The notes under the pieces were generated by a model. It was not told the origin of the DNA, searched no databases, and was given only the letters and a program-made list of their open reading frames with translations. A program made the translations under genes and the position numbers. From Microbacterium sp. TPD7012 (lineage in GTDB: Bacteria > Actinomycetota > Actinomycetes > Actinomycetales > Microbacteriaceae): a stretch of DNA of 64,000 nt. Shown here piece by piece: positions 1-8,991 of this stretch; positions within the stretch are counted from its first letter, which is position 1; every line of letters starts with the position of its first letter. The stretch is from positions 798,281-862,280 of the forward strand of contig NZ_QDFV01000001.1 of assembly GCF_003075395.1 (NCBI RefSeq), in the 5' to 3' direction.

Positions 1-1
1 G

Positions 2-961
2 AGAAACCCCATCCTCGTCCTCATCGACGTCGACCCGTCGGGCGATGCCGCGAGCAGCACAGCCGCACTGATCGGCGCGGCGTCGACGATCGGCGCCCCG
101 ATCGCGCTGGTGGTCGGCGGCAGTCAGGCGGCGGTGGATGCCGCGGCAGTCGCCGGCGCTGCGGTCGTGCTGACCGCCGACGGCGACGCCACGGCGCTCA
201 CCGTGCCGATCGTCGACGCGCTGCAGGCCGCTTTCGACCGGGTGGAGCCGGATGCCGTGCTCATCTCGAACTCGATCACGGGCCGCGACGTCGCCGGGCG
301 GTTCGCCGTGCGCGCTCGACTCGCTCTCGCCGTGGATGCGGTCGGCGTCTCGCGCGACGACGAGGGCATCGTCGCGCACCACTCCGTCTACGGCGGCTCG
401 TATCTCGTCGATGCGGCTGCCACCTTCGGCGCCCCCGTCATCACTGTGCGACAGGGCGCGGTCGATGCGCGCGCCGAGGCCGTGGCATCTCCGACCGTCG
501 AGGCGCTGCAGGTCGCGGCATCCGGTGCGGTCGCCGCGAAAGCCGGTGCGGTCGAGGCGGTCGAGGTCGCCTCCTCCCGGCCTGAGCTCCGGGGGGCGAC
601 GCGCGTCGTCTCCGGCGGACGCGGCCTCGCATCGAAGGAGAAGTTCGTGCTCGTCGAGGAGCTCGCCGATGCGCTCGGCGCCGCCGTCGGCGCCTCGCGC
701 GCGGCAGTGGATGCCGGGTACATCCCGCAGTCGCACCAGGTCGGACAGACCGGCGTCTCGGTGTCTCCGCAGCTGTATGTCGCTCTCGGCATATCCGGGG
801 CGATCCAGCACCGCGCCGGCATGCAGACCTCGAAGACGATCGTCGCGATCAACAAGGACGGCGAGGCCCCGATCTTCGACGTGGCCGACTTCGGCATCGT
901 CGGCGACCTCTTCACCGTCGTGCCGCAGGTCATCGCCGCGCTCGAGGCGCGGAAGAAGTAG
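2..961 (+). CDS. etfA: Electron transfer flavoprotein alpha subunit, 5' end outside window
   Basis: The open frame runs in from the left edge, giving 319 visible codons; the family is about 320 residues long, so only a few N-terminal residues are missing. EtfA pairs with EtfB to carry electrons from acyl-CoA and related dehydrogenases. The C-terminal FAD domain is clear: [10 protein letters not shown], then [20 protein letters not shown] and [19 protein letters not shown], and the terminal [18 protein letters not shown]. etfB is expected immediately upstream, outside the window. The stop codon lies only 2 bases before the next ATG, so the cytochrome gene is almost certainly cotranscribed. Confidence 0.95.
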   Translation, partial: RNPILVLIDVDPSGDAASSTAALIGAASTIGAPIALVVGGSQAAVDAAAVAGAAVVLTADGDATALTVPIVDALQAAFDRVEPDAVLISNSITGRDVAGRFAVRARLALAVDAVGVSRDDEGIVAHHSVYGGSYLVDAAATFGAPVITVRQGAVDARAEAVASPTVEALQVAASGAVAAKAGAVEAVEVASSRPELRGATRVVSGGRGLASKEKFVLVEELADALGAAVGASRAAVDAGYIPQSHQVGQTGVSVSPQLYVALGISGAIQHRAGMQTSKTIVAINKDGEAPIFDVADFGIVGDLFTVVPQVIAALEARKK

Positions 962-963
962 AC

Positions 964-2661
964 ATGGCCCTTCGTCAGGCTCCGGGACCGGCGAGCATGC
1001 GGCGCGGACTCCCGCGCGTGCCGGGCGGCGAGCCGTGGCCCCCGGCGGGTGCCACGGCCGAATGGGTCGCTGAGCCTGTCGAAGCGTCTGCGGCTGCGGG
1101 CCCTTCTGCGAGCTCAGGGACCCAGGTTGCGGGCAGTGCAGAGGTGACTCCCAGTTGGGTCGCTGAGCCTGTCGAAGCGTCTTCCGCCGGGGGCCCTTCG
1201 ACAAGCTCAGGGACCCAGGTCGCGGAAGGTCCGGTCGCGCGCATGCGTCGCGGTCTGCCTCGCGTCGTCGGCGGCGAGCCCTGGCCACCCGCCGGCACGG
1301 CTGCGGTCGGTTCCGCGACTGACCGTGGCGCCGCGCCCACCGTGGGGGCCGACATGCCAGATGTCGGACATTCGACCCCAACCGGTCCGACATCTGGCGT
1401 GTCGACCCCCGACGCGGCGTCGGCTGCGCCCGAGGCGGTGGCGACGCCCGTGGCTGCGGCAGCCGCCGTGACGCCGGCACCCGGCGAGTCCTCGGTCCGT
1501 CGAGGTCTTCCACGCGTCGCCGGAGGCGAGCCCTGGCCGCCGGCCGGAACGGCTCCCGCGTCGGGAGACGTTTCGTCTCGGTCGGCTTCGCCGTCCTCCC
1601 TCGACGACCGGGAGTCCGACGTCGGCGCCGTCGTCGTCGTCCAGCCCGAAGCATCCGCGCCCGCCGCCCTCCTCTCCGCCGACCTCGACACCCCGCTGCC
1701 GTGGACCCGCACCGTCTGGAACGGCCGGGCACCCCGCCACGTGGCCGTCGCACCGGCATCCGCTCGTCGTCTTCCGACGTGGCCGCAGGCGATCGCCGGG
1801 CTCCTCGGCGCCGCCGCTCTGGGCCTCGTCGCCGGTGCGGCGATCGCGTTCGTGCGCACGCTCCTCAGCTTCCCGTTCATGCAGGACTTCCTCGCCGCCT
1901 TCCCCGGCGAGTACGAGCCCGCGATCGCGGTCGAGCCGGGCTTCGCGCCGTGGGTCAACTGGGCGCACTTCTTCAACATGTTCCTGATCGTGCTGATCAT
2001 CCGGTCGGGGCTGCGCGTGCGCAGCGAGAAGCGGCCGACGGTCTTCTGGACGCCGCGCGGCAACCAGAAGGGCAAGATCAGCCTGACCCTGTGGTTCCAC
2101 CAGGCGCTCGACCTGCTGTGGATCATCAACGGCGTGATCTTCGTGGTGCTGCTGTTCGTCACCGGGCACTGGGTGCGCATCGTGCCGACGAGCTGGGAGG
2201 TCTTCCCGAACGCGCTCTCCGCAGCGCTGCAGTACGTGTCGTTCGACTGGCCGCACGAGAACGGCTGGAACAACTACAACAGCCTGCAGCAGCTCGCCTA
2301 CTTCGCGACCGTGTTCATCGCCGCGCCGCTGGCCGTCGCGACCGGCTTCCGGATGTCGGGGCTATGGCCGAAGAAGGCCGAGAAGCTGTCGAAGGCCTAC
2401 CCCGTCGAGTGGGCCAGGGCGCTGCACTTCCCGATCATGCTGTACTTCGTGGCGTTCATCGTCGCCCATGTCGCGCTCGTGATGCTGACCGGGTTCCTGC
2501 GCAACCTGAACCACATGTACGCATCGCAGGATGCCGTGACCTGGACCGGCTTCTGGGTGTTCATCGCCTCGCTCGTCGTGCTGGCGGTCGCCTGGTTCGC
2601 GGCGCGACCGCTCGTGCTCGCACCGATCGCGAAGCTCTTCGGCCAGGTGTCGGGCCGGTGA
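964..2661 (+). CDS. Cytochrome b/b561-like membrane protein with long repetitive N-terminus
   Basis: The 565-residue protein has two parts. Residues 1 to about 270 are low-complexity and probably disordered; they carry three copies of a motif [17 protein letters not shown] (about residues 12-28, 94-110, 178-194) plus peptides made by inserted DNA repeats. Residues about 272-565 form five or six membrane helices with histidines placed like the heme ligands of b561/formate-dehydrogenase gamma-type cytochromes (H335, H379, H488, H502). It follows etfA by 2 bases, so a role in passing ETF electrons to the quinone pool is a reasonable inference but is not shown. The family assignment is good; the partner is uncertain. 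Confidence 0.8.
   Translation: MALRQAPGPASMRRGLPRVPGGEPWPPAGATAEWVAEPVEASAAAGPSASSGTQVAGSAEVTPSWVAEPVEASSAGGPSTSSGTQVAEGPVARMRRGLPRVVGGEPWPPAGTAAVGSATDRGAAPTVGADMPDVGHSTPTGPTSGVSTPDAASAAPEAVATPVAAAAAVTPAPGESSVRRGLPRVAGGEPWPPAGTAPASGDVSSRSASPSSLDDRESDVGAVVVVQPEASAPAALLSADLDTPLPWTRTVWNGRAPRHVAVAPASARRLPTWPQAIAGLLGAAALGLVAGAAIAFVRTLLSFPFMQDFLAAFPGEYEPAIAVEPGFAPWVNWAHFFNMFLIVLIIRSGLRVRSEKRPTVFWTPRGNQKGKISLTLWFHQALDLLWIINGVIFVVLLFVTGHWVRIVPTSWEVFPNALSAALQYVSFDWPHENGWNNYNSLQQLAYFATVFIAAPLAVATGFRMSGLWPKKAEKLSKAYPVEWARALHFPIMLYFVAFIVAHVALVMLTGFLRNLNHMYASQDAVTWTGFWVFIASLVVLAVAWFAARPLVLAPIAKLFGQVSGR
1063..1124. repeat. Palindromic ORF-embedded repeat, copy 1
   Basis: Left arm TGGGTCGCTGAGCCTGTCGA (continuing AG) at 1063-1084 faces a diverged right arm at 1103-1124 ending GCTCAGGGACCCA. 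It is read in frame as WVAEPVEAS...GPSASSGTQ inside the cytochrome gene. The same right-arm sequence recurs at several other loci in the window. Confidence 0.85.
1156..1217. repeat. Palindromic ORF-embedded repeat, copy 2 (best conserved)
   Basis: Left arm 1156-1177 and right arm 1196-1217 (CTTCGACAAGCTCAGGGACC then CA) are reverse complements at 20 of 22 positions by my count, with an 18-base loop. It lies 93 bases downstream of copy 1 in direct orientation and is translated as WVAEPVEAS...GPSTSSGTQ. Together the two copies add about 40 residues to the cytochrome N-terminus. Confidence 0.88.
1344..1410. repeat. 67-bp near-perfect palindrome of a second family
   Basis: Arms at 1350-1369 and 1385-1404 pair at 19 of 20 positions (core CCAGATGTCGGAC / GTCCGACATCTGG), extended outside by GGGGG (1344-1348) and CCCCC (1406-1410), with a 15-base loop. 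It is in frame in the disordered N-terminal part of the cytochrome gene and unrelated in sequence to the TGGGTC...GACCCA family. Confidence 0.85.
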
Positions 2662-3128
2662 GCCCGGAGAGCGACGACGCGCGCATCGCCGACTACTGGC
2701 GCGATGCGCGAACGGCGCTGCCGGAGCTGCCGGAGACTCCGCCCGAGGCGTGGGGTTTCGGCGCGACCCCCTGGCAGGCCGATGAGCTCCTCGCGCTGGT
2801 GCTCGCCGGGCTGAAGGACGGAACCGCGTCGTCCCTGTGGGACTACGAGGCGAACGGGGACCCGCTGCCGGCGGTCGGAGAGATGAGCATCATCCTCGAC
2901 GGGTCGGGTGCACCCCGAGCGGTGATCGAGACCACGGCGGTCGAGATCGTCCCCTTCGACGAGGTCGACGAGGTGCACGCCAGCGCCGAGGGTGAGGGTG
3001 ACCGTACCCTCGCGCACTGGCGCGAAGTTCACGAGCAGTATTGGCGTGAGCACTCCGAGAACGCCCGCGGCTATGCGCCGGACATGCCGGTCGTGTGCGA
3101 GCGGTTCCGGTTGATCCACGCCGCGTGA
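2658..3128 (+). CDS. ASCH domain-containing protein
   Basis: A 156-residue soluble protein with a GTG start overlapping the previous stop as GTGA, so it is translationally coupled to the cytochrome gene. It has the ASCH pattern: an early W-GFG-PWQADELLALVLAGLKDGTAS segment, a GDPLPAVGE turn, AVIETTAVEIVPFDEV, and a late ERTLAHWREVHEQYW-like helix (here DRTLAHWREVHEQYW). ASCH proteins are thought to bind RNA or modified nucleosides; some are amidohydrolases of acetylcytidine. The substrate here is unknown. Its place between electron-transfer and thiolase genes may be fortuitous. Confidence 0.8.
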   Translation: MSPESDDARIADYWRDARTALPELPETPPEAWGFGATPWQADELLALVLAGLKDGTASSLWDYEANGDPLPAVGEMSIILDGSGAPRAVIETTAVEIVPFDEVDEVHASAEGEGDRTLAHWREVHEQYWREHSENARGYAPDMPVVCERFRLIHAA

Positions 3129-3172
3129 ACCCGCGAACGCGCACGCGCGCGACGAGGGAGAGGAAGAAGAAC

Positions 3173-4324
3173 ATGGCAGAGGCATACATCGTCGACGCGG
3201 TGCGCTCACCGGTCGGCAGGCGCGGCGGCTCGCTCTCCGGCATCCATCCTGCCGATCTCGGTGCGCACAGCCTGCGCGCGCTGGTCGACCGGGTCGGCAT
3301 CGACCCGGGGCTGATCGACGACGTCATCCTCGGCACGATCGATGCGATCGGCGGGCAGGCCGGCAACGTCGCCCGCACCGCCCTGCTGGTCGCAGGCTTC
3401 CCGGAGCACGTTCCGGGCGTCACGATCGACCGCCAATGCGGGTCGAGTCAGCAGGCCGTGCATTTCGCGGCGCAGGCCGTGATGAGCGGCACGGCCGACC
3501 TCGTGATCGCGGGTGGGCTGCAGAACATGTCGCAGGTGCCGCTCACGTCGTCGGCCCTCGTGGGGGAGGCGTTCGGATTCACGACGCCGTACGCGGAGTC
3601 GCCCGGATGGCAGGAGCGGTACGGCGACCAGGAGATCTCGCAGTTCGTCGGCGCCGAGCTGATCGCCGAGAAGTGGGACATCACCCGGGAGCAGATGGAG
3701 CAGTTCGCGCTCGAGAGCCACCGCCGGGCGGCGCTCGCCCAGGACGAGGGCCGTTTCGCGCGTCAGATCGCCCCGCTGGGCGGCCTCGACCACGACGAGG
3801 GCGTGCGTCGCGACACGACGCTCGAGCGGATGGCGGGCCTCGCGCCGCTGCGTCCCGGCGGCCGCATCACGGCCGCGGTGTCGTCGCAGATCAGCGATGC
3901 GTCCAGTGCCGTGCTCGTCGCGAGCGAGCGGGCGGTGAAAGAGCACGGCCTCGTGCCCCGCGCTCGTGTGCACCATATCTCCGTGCGTGGCGACGACCCC
4001 GTGTTCATGCTCACGGCGCCTATCCCCGCGACTCGGCGTGCTCTCGAACGCACCCGCCTCACGATCGACGACATCGACCTGTTCGAGATCAACGAGGCGT
4101 TCGCCTCGGTCGTGCTCGCCTGGATGCGCGAGCTCGACGTCCCTCACGAGAAGGTCAACGTCAACGGCGGAGCGATCGCCCTCGGCCACCCGATCGGCGC
4201 CACGGGGACACGCCTGATGACCACGCTGCTCGCCGAACTCGAGCGCACCGGGGGCCGCTACGGACTGCAGACGATGTGCGAGGGCGGTGGCGTCGCCAAC
4301 GTCACGATCATCGAGCGACTCTGA
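3173..4324 (+). CDS. Thiolase (acetyl-CoA C-acyltransferase)
   Basis: A 383-residue thiolase with the full active site: nucleophilic Cys89 in [17 protein letters not shown], His339 in [15 protein letters not shown], and Cys369 in CEGGG. It catalyses the last step of fatty-acid beta-oxidation or the reverse condensation of acetyl-CoA. The ATG at 3173 was chosen over an upstream in-frame ATG because it is preceded by a purine-rich GGGAGAGGAAGAAG ribosome site and fits the family N-terminus ([20 protein letters not shown]). Its presence downstream of etfA supports a beta-oxidation context. Confidence 0.93.
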   Translation: MAEAYIVDAVRSPVGRRGGSLSGIHPADLGAHSLRALVDRVGIDPGLIDDVILGTIDAIGGQAGNVARTALLVAGFPEHVPGVTIDRQCGSSQQAVHFAAQAVMSGTADLVIAGGLQNMSQVPLTSSALVGEAFGFTTPYAESPGWQERYGDQEISQFVGAELIAEKWDITREQMEQFALESHRRAALAQDEGRFARQIAPLGGLDHDEGVRRDTTLERMAGLAPLRPGGRITAAVSSQISDASSAVLVASERAVKEHGLVPRARVHHISVRGDDPVFMLTAPIPATRRALERTRLTIDDIDLFEINEAFASVVLAWMRELDVPHEKVNVNGGAIALGHPIGATGTRLMTTLLAELERTGGRYGLQTMCEGGGVANVTIIERL

Positions 4325-4354
4325 CGCGCGTCTGCGAGACCCACGGCGCCCGAC

Positions 4355-4864
4355 TCAGGAGCGGACGAAGCGGACCTCGGTCAGCGTCTCGCCGAGGAAG
4401 GGCTCGGTGTGCGTGGCGCCGTCGAGCGTGAAGCCGTTGCGCGTGTAGAACCGGTGCGCGCGGGGGTTGTCCTCGGCGACCCAGAGGTACAGCGGCTCGT
4501 CCTTCTCCACGGCGGCGTCGAAGAGTTTCTGGCCGATGCCGGTGCCGTGCAGTGCGTCGAGCAGGTAGATGAAGTAGAGCTCGCGGAACGCCGGGGCATC
4601 CTTGTCACGGGCGGGGCCCGAGCCGACGAACCCGACGATCTCGCCGTCGACCAGCGCGGCCCTCATGGTGAACTCGGGGCCCTGGGCCGCCCAGTGCGTC
4701 CACAGCTCCGCCATGCGGCGGGGCGAGACCCGCTCGAGCGCAGCCTTGCTGATCAGGTGGTCGTAGGTCTCGTGCCAGCACTGGGCGTGCACGCGACCGA
4801 GAGCCTCCGCGTCCACATCACGGACCGGACGGACGATGACTTCAGGCTGGGCTTCGGCGCTCAT
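4355..4864 (-). CDS. GNAT family N-acetyltransferase
   Basis: A 169-residue acetyltransferase converging with the thiolase gene. The typical GNAT order is visible: N-terminal strand VIVRPVRDVDAEAL, substrate-side HAQCWHETYDHLI, central GEIVGFVGSGP, the acetyl-CoA loop LLDALHGTGIGQKLFDAA, and the C-terminal ARAHRFYTRNGF-like element (here PRAHRFYTRNGFTLDG). The substrate cannot be predicted. It is divergent from the thioesterase gene over a 130-base region. Confidence 0.88.
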   Translation of the reverse strand: MSAEAQPEVIVRPVRDVDAEALGRVHAQCWHETYDHLISKAALERVSPRRMAELWTHWAAQGPEFTMRAALVDGEIVGFVGSGPARDKDAPAFRELYFIYLLDALHGTGIGQKLFDAAVEKDEPLYLWVAEDNPRAHRFYTRNGFTLDGATHTEPFLGETLTEVRFVRS

Positions 4865-4994
4865 GCCGCGACTCTACGCGCGGCATTCCAGATCAGGAAA
4901 TCGAACGGATGCCGTGCGCGGAGTGATCGAAACCGATGGAGGATTCGTACAACGATGTTCGCGGATCGTTCGTCGATGGCTACGATCGATCTTC

Positions 4995-5555
4995 GTGAAT
5001 GTGATCTGGCGCACGCTCCTCGTGATCCTCCGTGCTCGTCGCCGTGTGCGTCGGGGAAAGACGCTCGACCCGACAGCCGTCGGCACCGTCCGCGTCACGA
5101 CGCTCCCCACCGATCTCGACATCCTGCGGCACATGAACAACGGCCGGTACCTGTCGCTGTTCGACCTCGGGCGCTGGGACCAGCTCATCCGCACGGGGCT
5201 CTTCGACGCCATGAAGGAGCGCGGCTGGTACGCGGTCGTATCGAGCGAGACCATCACGTTCCGCAAGTCGCTGCAGCTGTGGCAGCGCTTCGAGGTGCAG
5301 TCGCGGTTCATCGGCCATGACGAGAAGGCTCTCTTCATGGAGCACCGGGCTGTGGTCGACGGCGAGGTCTACGCGCGCGCGATCGTGCGGGCGCGGATGC
5401 TGCGTCGCACCGGCGGCACCGTCAGCAATGAGGAGCTCTTCGCCGCGGTCGGCAAGCCCGACGGCGTGCCGGAGATCGATCCGTGGGTGCACGACTGGGC
5501 CGCGGCATCCGCTCTTCCTCCCGTGCGCACGAAGGCGCCGAGCGTCTGGTCGTAG
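4995..5555 (+). CDS. Acyl-CoA thioesterase family protein (hotdog fold, THEM6-like)
   Basis: A 186-residue protein. The core T-LPTDLDILRHMNNGRYLSLFDLGRWD, followed by FRKSL-LWQRFEVQSRFIGHDEKALFMEHR, is the hotdog pattern of 4HBT-type thioesterases with the catalytic D-x-x-x-H-MNN region. The N-terminus has a short hydrophobic/basic stretch (VNVIWRTLLVILRARRRVRRGK), as in THEM6-like proteins. The GTG at 4995 was preferred over frame-open codons further upstream because the family begins here. Hydrolysis of an acyl-CoA is inferred, without a known substrate. Confidence 0.82.
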   Translation: MNVIWRTLLVILRARRRVRRGKTLDPTAVGTVRVTTLPTDLDILRHMNNGRYLSLFDLGRWDQLIRTGLFDAMKERGWYAVVSSETITFRKSLQLWQRFEVQSRFIGHDEKALFMEHRAVVDGEVYARAIVRARMLRRTGGTVSNEELFAAVGKPDGVPEIDPWVHDWAAASALPPVRTKAPSVWS

Positions 5556-5597
5556 CGCCGGTATTCCGGATGGCGCTCGACGCGGTAGTTTAGGGCC

Positions 5598-6998
5598 GTG
5601 CTGGGGATCCTGACCACGACCGGACGCGTGCTGATGAGGCACTGGCCGGCACTCATGGCGTGGTACCTCGCCGGAGTGCTCGTGCAGTACGTGATCGGCC
5701 AGGTCGCAGGATTCATCGGAGCCTCCTCGGCGACGCTCGGCTTCCTCGTGCTGCCGATCGGCATCCTCGCGCGACTGATCAGCATCGTCGCGATGTTCCT
5801 CGTGTTGCGCGATGGCCTGCGCAACCTGCAGGAGGTCGCCCCTCTTCCCGCGGATCCGGTCGAGCGTCGGCGCACCTTCCTCTCGGCGTTGCTCGCCGGC
5901 ATCCTGCCCTTCTTCGCCGTGTACTGGGCGCAGGGACTGCTCCGCGAGGATGTGAACGCCTATTCCACGCGTGCCCTGGAGGTGCGCTCCGGCATCATCT
6001 TCACCGCCAGCGTCAACGGTGACGGCCCGGTGAGCGATCAGGACACGGTCCTGAACCTGCCCTTCAACGTCTGGACGGTCGCGATCATCGTGATCGCGTT
6101 CGCCGGGCGGTGGGCGTGGTCGAAGTGGTCGGCCAAGCTCTCGACCTGGCTCGCGCCCGTGGCTGTCTACTTCGAGGTCGTGTGGGTCTTCTTCTCGGTC
6201 ATCCTGCTGGGCGATCTCTTCGACGCCATCAAGGCGTGGGTGGACAGCCGTGCGGCGATGGCGTTCCTGGAGGATGTGCGGGAGCGGATCCTGGATGCCG
6301 TCGCGCCGCTGCGCTGGCTGTGGGAGGCGATCGGATGGGTGCTCACCGAGGCGGGCCCCGTGCTCCTCGCTCCGCTCGCCTGGCTCACGATCGCCGGTGT
6401 CGTGTTCGGTCAGGCGATCGTCGCGGAGAAGCTGCGCGTGGAGAACCAGCTGATCTCCCGATTCCGCCAGCATGCGACCGTGATACCGAACCCTGTGGTG
6501 CGGAGGCTGAAGGATCTCGGTGACGAGCTCGGCGCGCGCTTCCGGCCCATCGGGCGTGCGATCCTGCTGATGTGGCGGGCCGGGCCGCTGCTGGTCGCCT
6601 CATATGCGCTGTTCTACGTCGCCGTGAAGGCGCTCGAGTCGTACCTCTCGCTCGGGATCACGAGGCTGATCGGCCCGCACGAGTTCCTGACCTGGGCGAT
6701 CATCCTGCCGGTGGTCTCGATCGTGCCGCTGCTCCTCACCGAGCCCCTGCGCATCGCCGTCATCAGCGGTGCCTACGACGCGACACTGGGGCGTCTGCGC
6801 CGCCGCCCGCAGGAGCGCGCGGACTCCGCGACCGTGTCGTCGGAGGAGACCGAGATGCGCGCCGTCGCCGACGCCGCCGGTCTGCTGCCTGCCTCAGCGG
6901 ATGCCGTCGCCGCCGCGGTCGTGTCGGCACCGCCGCGGGATGCGGTCGGCGGTCAGTCCTCGAGCGTGAACCTGAGGAACGATCCGCCCGCCTCCTGA
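5598..6998 (+). CDS. Polytopic membrane protein of unknown function
   Basis: A 466-residue integral membrane protein with about eight hydrophobic segments (among them HWPALMAWYLAGVLVQYVIG, LISIVAMFLVL, LLAGILPFFAVYWA, VWTVAIIVIAFAG, VWVFFSVILLG, LAWLTIAGVVFGQAIV, LVASYALFYVAV, WAIILPVVSIVPLLL). The C-terminus is a cytoplasmic arginine-rich and Ala-rich tail. I do not recognise a family. Its last 46 bases overlap tail-to-tail with the end of the convergent gene at 6953. Start GTG 5598. Confidence 0.75.
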   Translation: MLGILTTTGRVLMRHWPALMAWYLAGVLVQYVIGQVAGFIGASSATLGFLVLPIGILARLISIVAMFLVLRDGLRNLQEVAPLPADPVERRRTFLSALLAGILPFFAVYWAQGLLREDVNAYSTRALEVRSGIIFTASVNGDGPVSDQDTVLNLPFNVWTVAIIVIAFAGRWAWSKWSAKLSTWLAPVAVYFEVVWVFFSVILLGDLFDAIKAWVDSRAAMAFLEDVRERILDAVAPLRWLWEAIGWVLTEAGPVLLAPLAWLTIAGVVFGQAIVAEKLRVENQLISRFRQHATVIPNPVVRRLKDLGDELGARFRPIGRAILLMWRAGPLLVASYALFYVAVKALESYLSLGITRLIGPHEFLTWAIILPVVSIVPLLLTEPLRIAVISGAYDATLGRLRRRPQERADSATVSSEETEMRAVADAAGLLPASADAVAAAVVSAPPRDAVGGQSSSVNLRNDPPAS

Positions 6999-7534
6999 GG
7001 CCAGACGTCGACCCAGAACGGGCCCTCGACATCGTCCGGGACGACGAAGGGGACGATCAGCTCGTAGTCACCCTTCTCGTCGCTCACGCAGGTCTCCGGC
7101 TCCTCCGAATCGGAGAGCAGACCCATCTCGGACCGCGCCGTCTGCCATTCGCGACCGCTCGCCTGATGCACGAGGACCGGCGCCGTGCACGTGACGCCGT
7201 CCGTCCCGGCGTCGACGGGAACGCCGACCGCGATCACCTTCGCGCCGTCGGGGACATCGAATCCGCTGAGGTCATCGATCTCGCCTCCGCGCACGGGGCC
7301 CCAGGTCGCTCCGACGAGCTCGGCCGACGCGTCTTCCTCGACGACGATCGGCTGGAACGGACGGGCCTCGAACCCGTAGTACTGGTGCCACTCGTGCCAC
7401 CCGATGCCGATGGCCGTCCCCGGGATGAGCACGACCAGGGCGATCAGGGCGAGGCGATTGCGCCGCCACCACGGCGGCGACCGCGTGGGCTCCGGCTGCG
7501 GCTGCTCGCGGATCGGGGGAGGGGGGATCGTCAT
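6953..7534 (-). CDS. Membrane-anchored hypothetical protein
   Basis: A 193-residue protein, last gene of a three-gene minus-strand operon; its ATG overlaps the preceding stop as ATGA. It has a proline-rich cytoplasmic N-terminus (TIPPPPIREQPQPEPTRSPP), one transmembrane helix (LALIALVVLIPGTAIGIG) and an extracytoplasmic beta-rich domain with two cysteines (DGVTCTAPV and EPETCVSDEKG) that could form a disulfide. Function unknown. Confidence 0.78.
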   Translation of the reverse strand: MTIPPPPIREQPQPEPTRSPPWWRRNRLALIALVVLIPGTAIGIGWHEWHQYYGFEARPFQPIVVEEDASAELVGATWGPVRGGEIDDLSGFDVPDGAKVIAVGVPVDAGTDGVTCTAPVLVHQASGREWQTARSEMGLLSDSEEPETCVSDEKGDYELIVPFVVPDDVEGPFWVDVWPQEAGGSFLRFTLED

Positions 7535-8091
7535 CGCGCCCATCCGTTCTCGTCCAGGAGCACCTCGACCTCGACCGGGAGATCGTCGAGCACGATCGGA
7601 AGCTCGATGAGACCGTCGAGCAGCACCTCGTTCGGCGATCCGTTCGGCACGCCCAGCCGGAGAGTGGCAGTGCCGACCAGGGCGTCGGCGGGGAGCTCGA
7701 ACGCGAGGCTTCCGGCGCGCGCGACGCCGGTGACGAGCCGCTGCTTGGCGAAAGTCGTTCCGCGGTCGGTGGCGCTGAAGGTGCGATCGCCGACGACCAG
7801 CTCGGCGAGACCGAGGATGGCGGCCTCCTGGGTGACGACCGAGGCGGCCTCCAGATCGACGACGACCCAGGTGCCCTCGGCAGACCAGCCGTCGGCATCC
7901 GTCACGCGGCTGGCGGCGTGCACATCGGTGACCGTGACCTCGAGGTTGCGCACAGAGACCGGCTCGTCGAGCGCGGCGACGGTCGGGAACGCCGCGGTCG
8001 AGGCGTCGTCGGGCAGCGTCGCCTTGGACACGCCCCACGCCCCGGCGAGCAGCACGAGCGTGAGAGCCCACACCAGGATCTTCTGCTTCAC
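7531..8091 (-). CDS. Secreted or anchored hypothetical protein (DUF4352-like)
   Basis: A 186-residue protein with an N-terminal signal or anchor (KQKILVWALTLVLLAGAWGV) and an exported beta-sandwich-like domain: EPVSVRNLEVTVTDVHAA, then GTWVVVDLEAASVVTQEA, resembling DUF4352 or related immunoglobulin-like lipid-surface proteins. It starts with GTG overlapping the upstream stop (GTGA). It is probably a partner of the neighbouring anchored proteins at the cell surface; role unknown. Confidence 0.75.
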   Translation of the reverse strand: MKQKILVWALTLVLLAGAWGVSKATLPDDASTAAFPTVAALDEPVSVRNLEVTVTDVHAASRVTDADGWSAEGTWVVVDLEAASVVTQEAAILGLAELVVGDRTFSATDRGTTFAKQRLVTGVARAGSLAFELPADALVGTATLRLGVPNGSPNEVLLDGLIELPIVLDDLPVEVEVLLDENGWAR

Positions 8092-8783
8092 GGCGTCGCC
8101 ACCTCCTCGATCGTGGTCGTCAGCGTCGCGCCGACGATGACGTCGGTCCAGTAGTCGCCGCGCATGATGCTCTGGCCGACATAGTGGGTCGAATCGGGGA
8201 GCGTCAGCCGGATCTCGTCGCCGTCGTGGAAGTCATCGGGCCCCACGATCCAGGCGAGCAGGATTCGGGTCGGCACGTCGGGCTGCAGCGTCGGATAACC
8301 CAACCCGTCGTCCGCGCGGGAGGCCTCGGGTCGGTCGTCGATCCCGTCGATGCGGATGCCGTCGACGACCGGGGACTTCTCCGTCAGAGCAGCGGATTTC
8401 CGCGGCTTGTCGAAGGTGTTGACCACGTCGACGGTGACGACGAGCACGCGCTCGCTCTTCTCCTCGTCGGGGAAGACCATCACGTTGTCGGGGTCGTCGC
8501 TGAGCTCGACGCCGACGACCGTCATCTCGAGGTCGGATCCCGCGAACGTCTCGCCGACTGCGACGGTGGGCGTCGGGTCGACCGCCGCGGCCTCCAGGCC
8601 GCCGAAGATCGCGGTGGCACCGAGCAGCACAGCGCCGGCACCGGTGATCAGCCACGAGGTCGGGATGAGATCGATGCTCCGCCGTGCCCAGCCGAGCACC
8701 TTGGCACGCGCTCCCGCGTTCGCGGATGCGACGCCGCGGGCATCGGGCTGCGCTCCCGGCTCGCCCGGCGGTGTCGCGTTCAC
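8088..8783 (-). CDS. Membrane-anchored hypothetical protein, first gene of operon
   Basis: About 231 residues from GTG 8783. The N-terminus is hydrophilic, followed by one transmembrane helix (SWLITGAGAVLLGATAIFGG) and an extracytoplasmic domain with TVAVGETFAGSDLEMTVVGVELS and RVLVVTVDVVNTFDKP, the same DUF4352-like plan as the next gene. The three genes are joined by 4-base overlaps, so they are one translationally coupled unit. A longer upstream ATG (8858) is possible but would add an atypical peptide. Confidence 0.72.
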   Translation of the reverse strand: MNATPPGEPGAQPDARGVASANAGARAKVLGWARRSIDLIPTSWLITGAGAVLLGATAIFGGLEAAAVDPTPTVAVGETFAGSDLEMTVVGVELSDDPDNVMVFPDEEKSERVLVVTVDVVNTFDKPRKSAALTEKSPVVDGIRIDGIDDRPEASRADDGLGYPTLQPDVPTRILLAWIVGPDDFHDGDEIRLTLPDSTHYVGQSIMRGDYWTDVIVGATLTTTIEEVATP

Positions 8784-8991
8784 GGAAACAGCATAGAGCC
8801 GCGGGCGCGCTTGCGCGGTGGGGAGCGGTGCCCGGTACGCGGCATACGTATTCCGCAAGAAATGGAATTCTTTTCTCGTAATGTGACCAGAAGGGCAGGG
8901 CGCTGCCGCCTCCTCTCAGTACTGTGAGCGGAACATACGGGCACGGTAGCCCGCAAGACCCCGTCGGAGCAGACGGGCGGAGGAGGAGCAA
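8784..8991. other. Intergenic region upstream of pntA
   Basis: A 208-base divergent promoter region, the longest gene-free stretch in the window. Its AT-richer core at about 8845-8885 contains GGAATTC and TAATGTG, but I cannot fix a promoter or operator. A GGAGGAGG ribosome site precedes the pntA GTG. Confidence 0.5.

Noticed and set aside
3095..3172. Upstream ATG as start of the thiolase gene
   Set aside because: It would add an atypical arginine-rich leader overlapping the ASCH gene; ATG 3173 has the ribosome site and fits the family.
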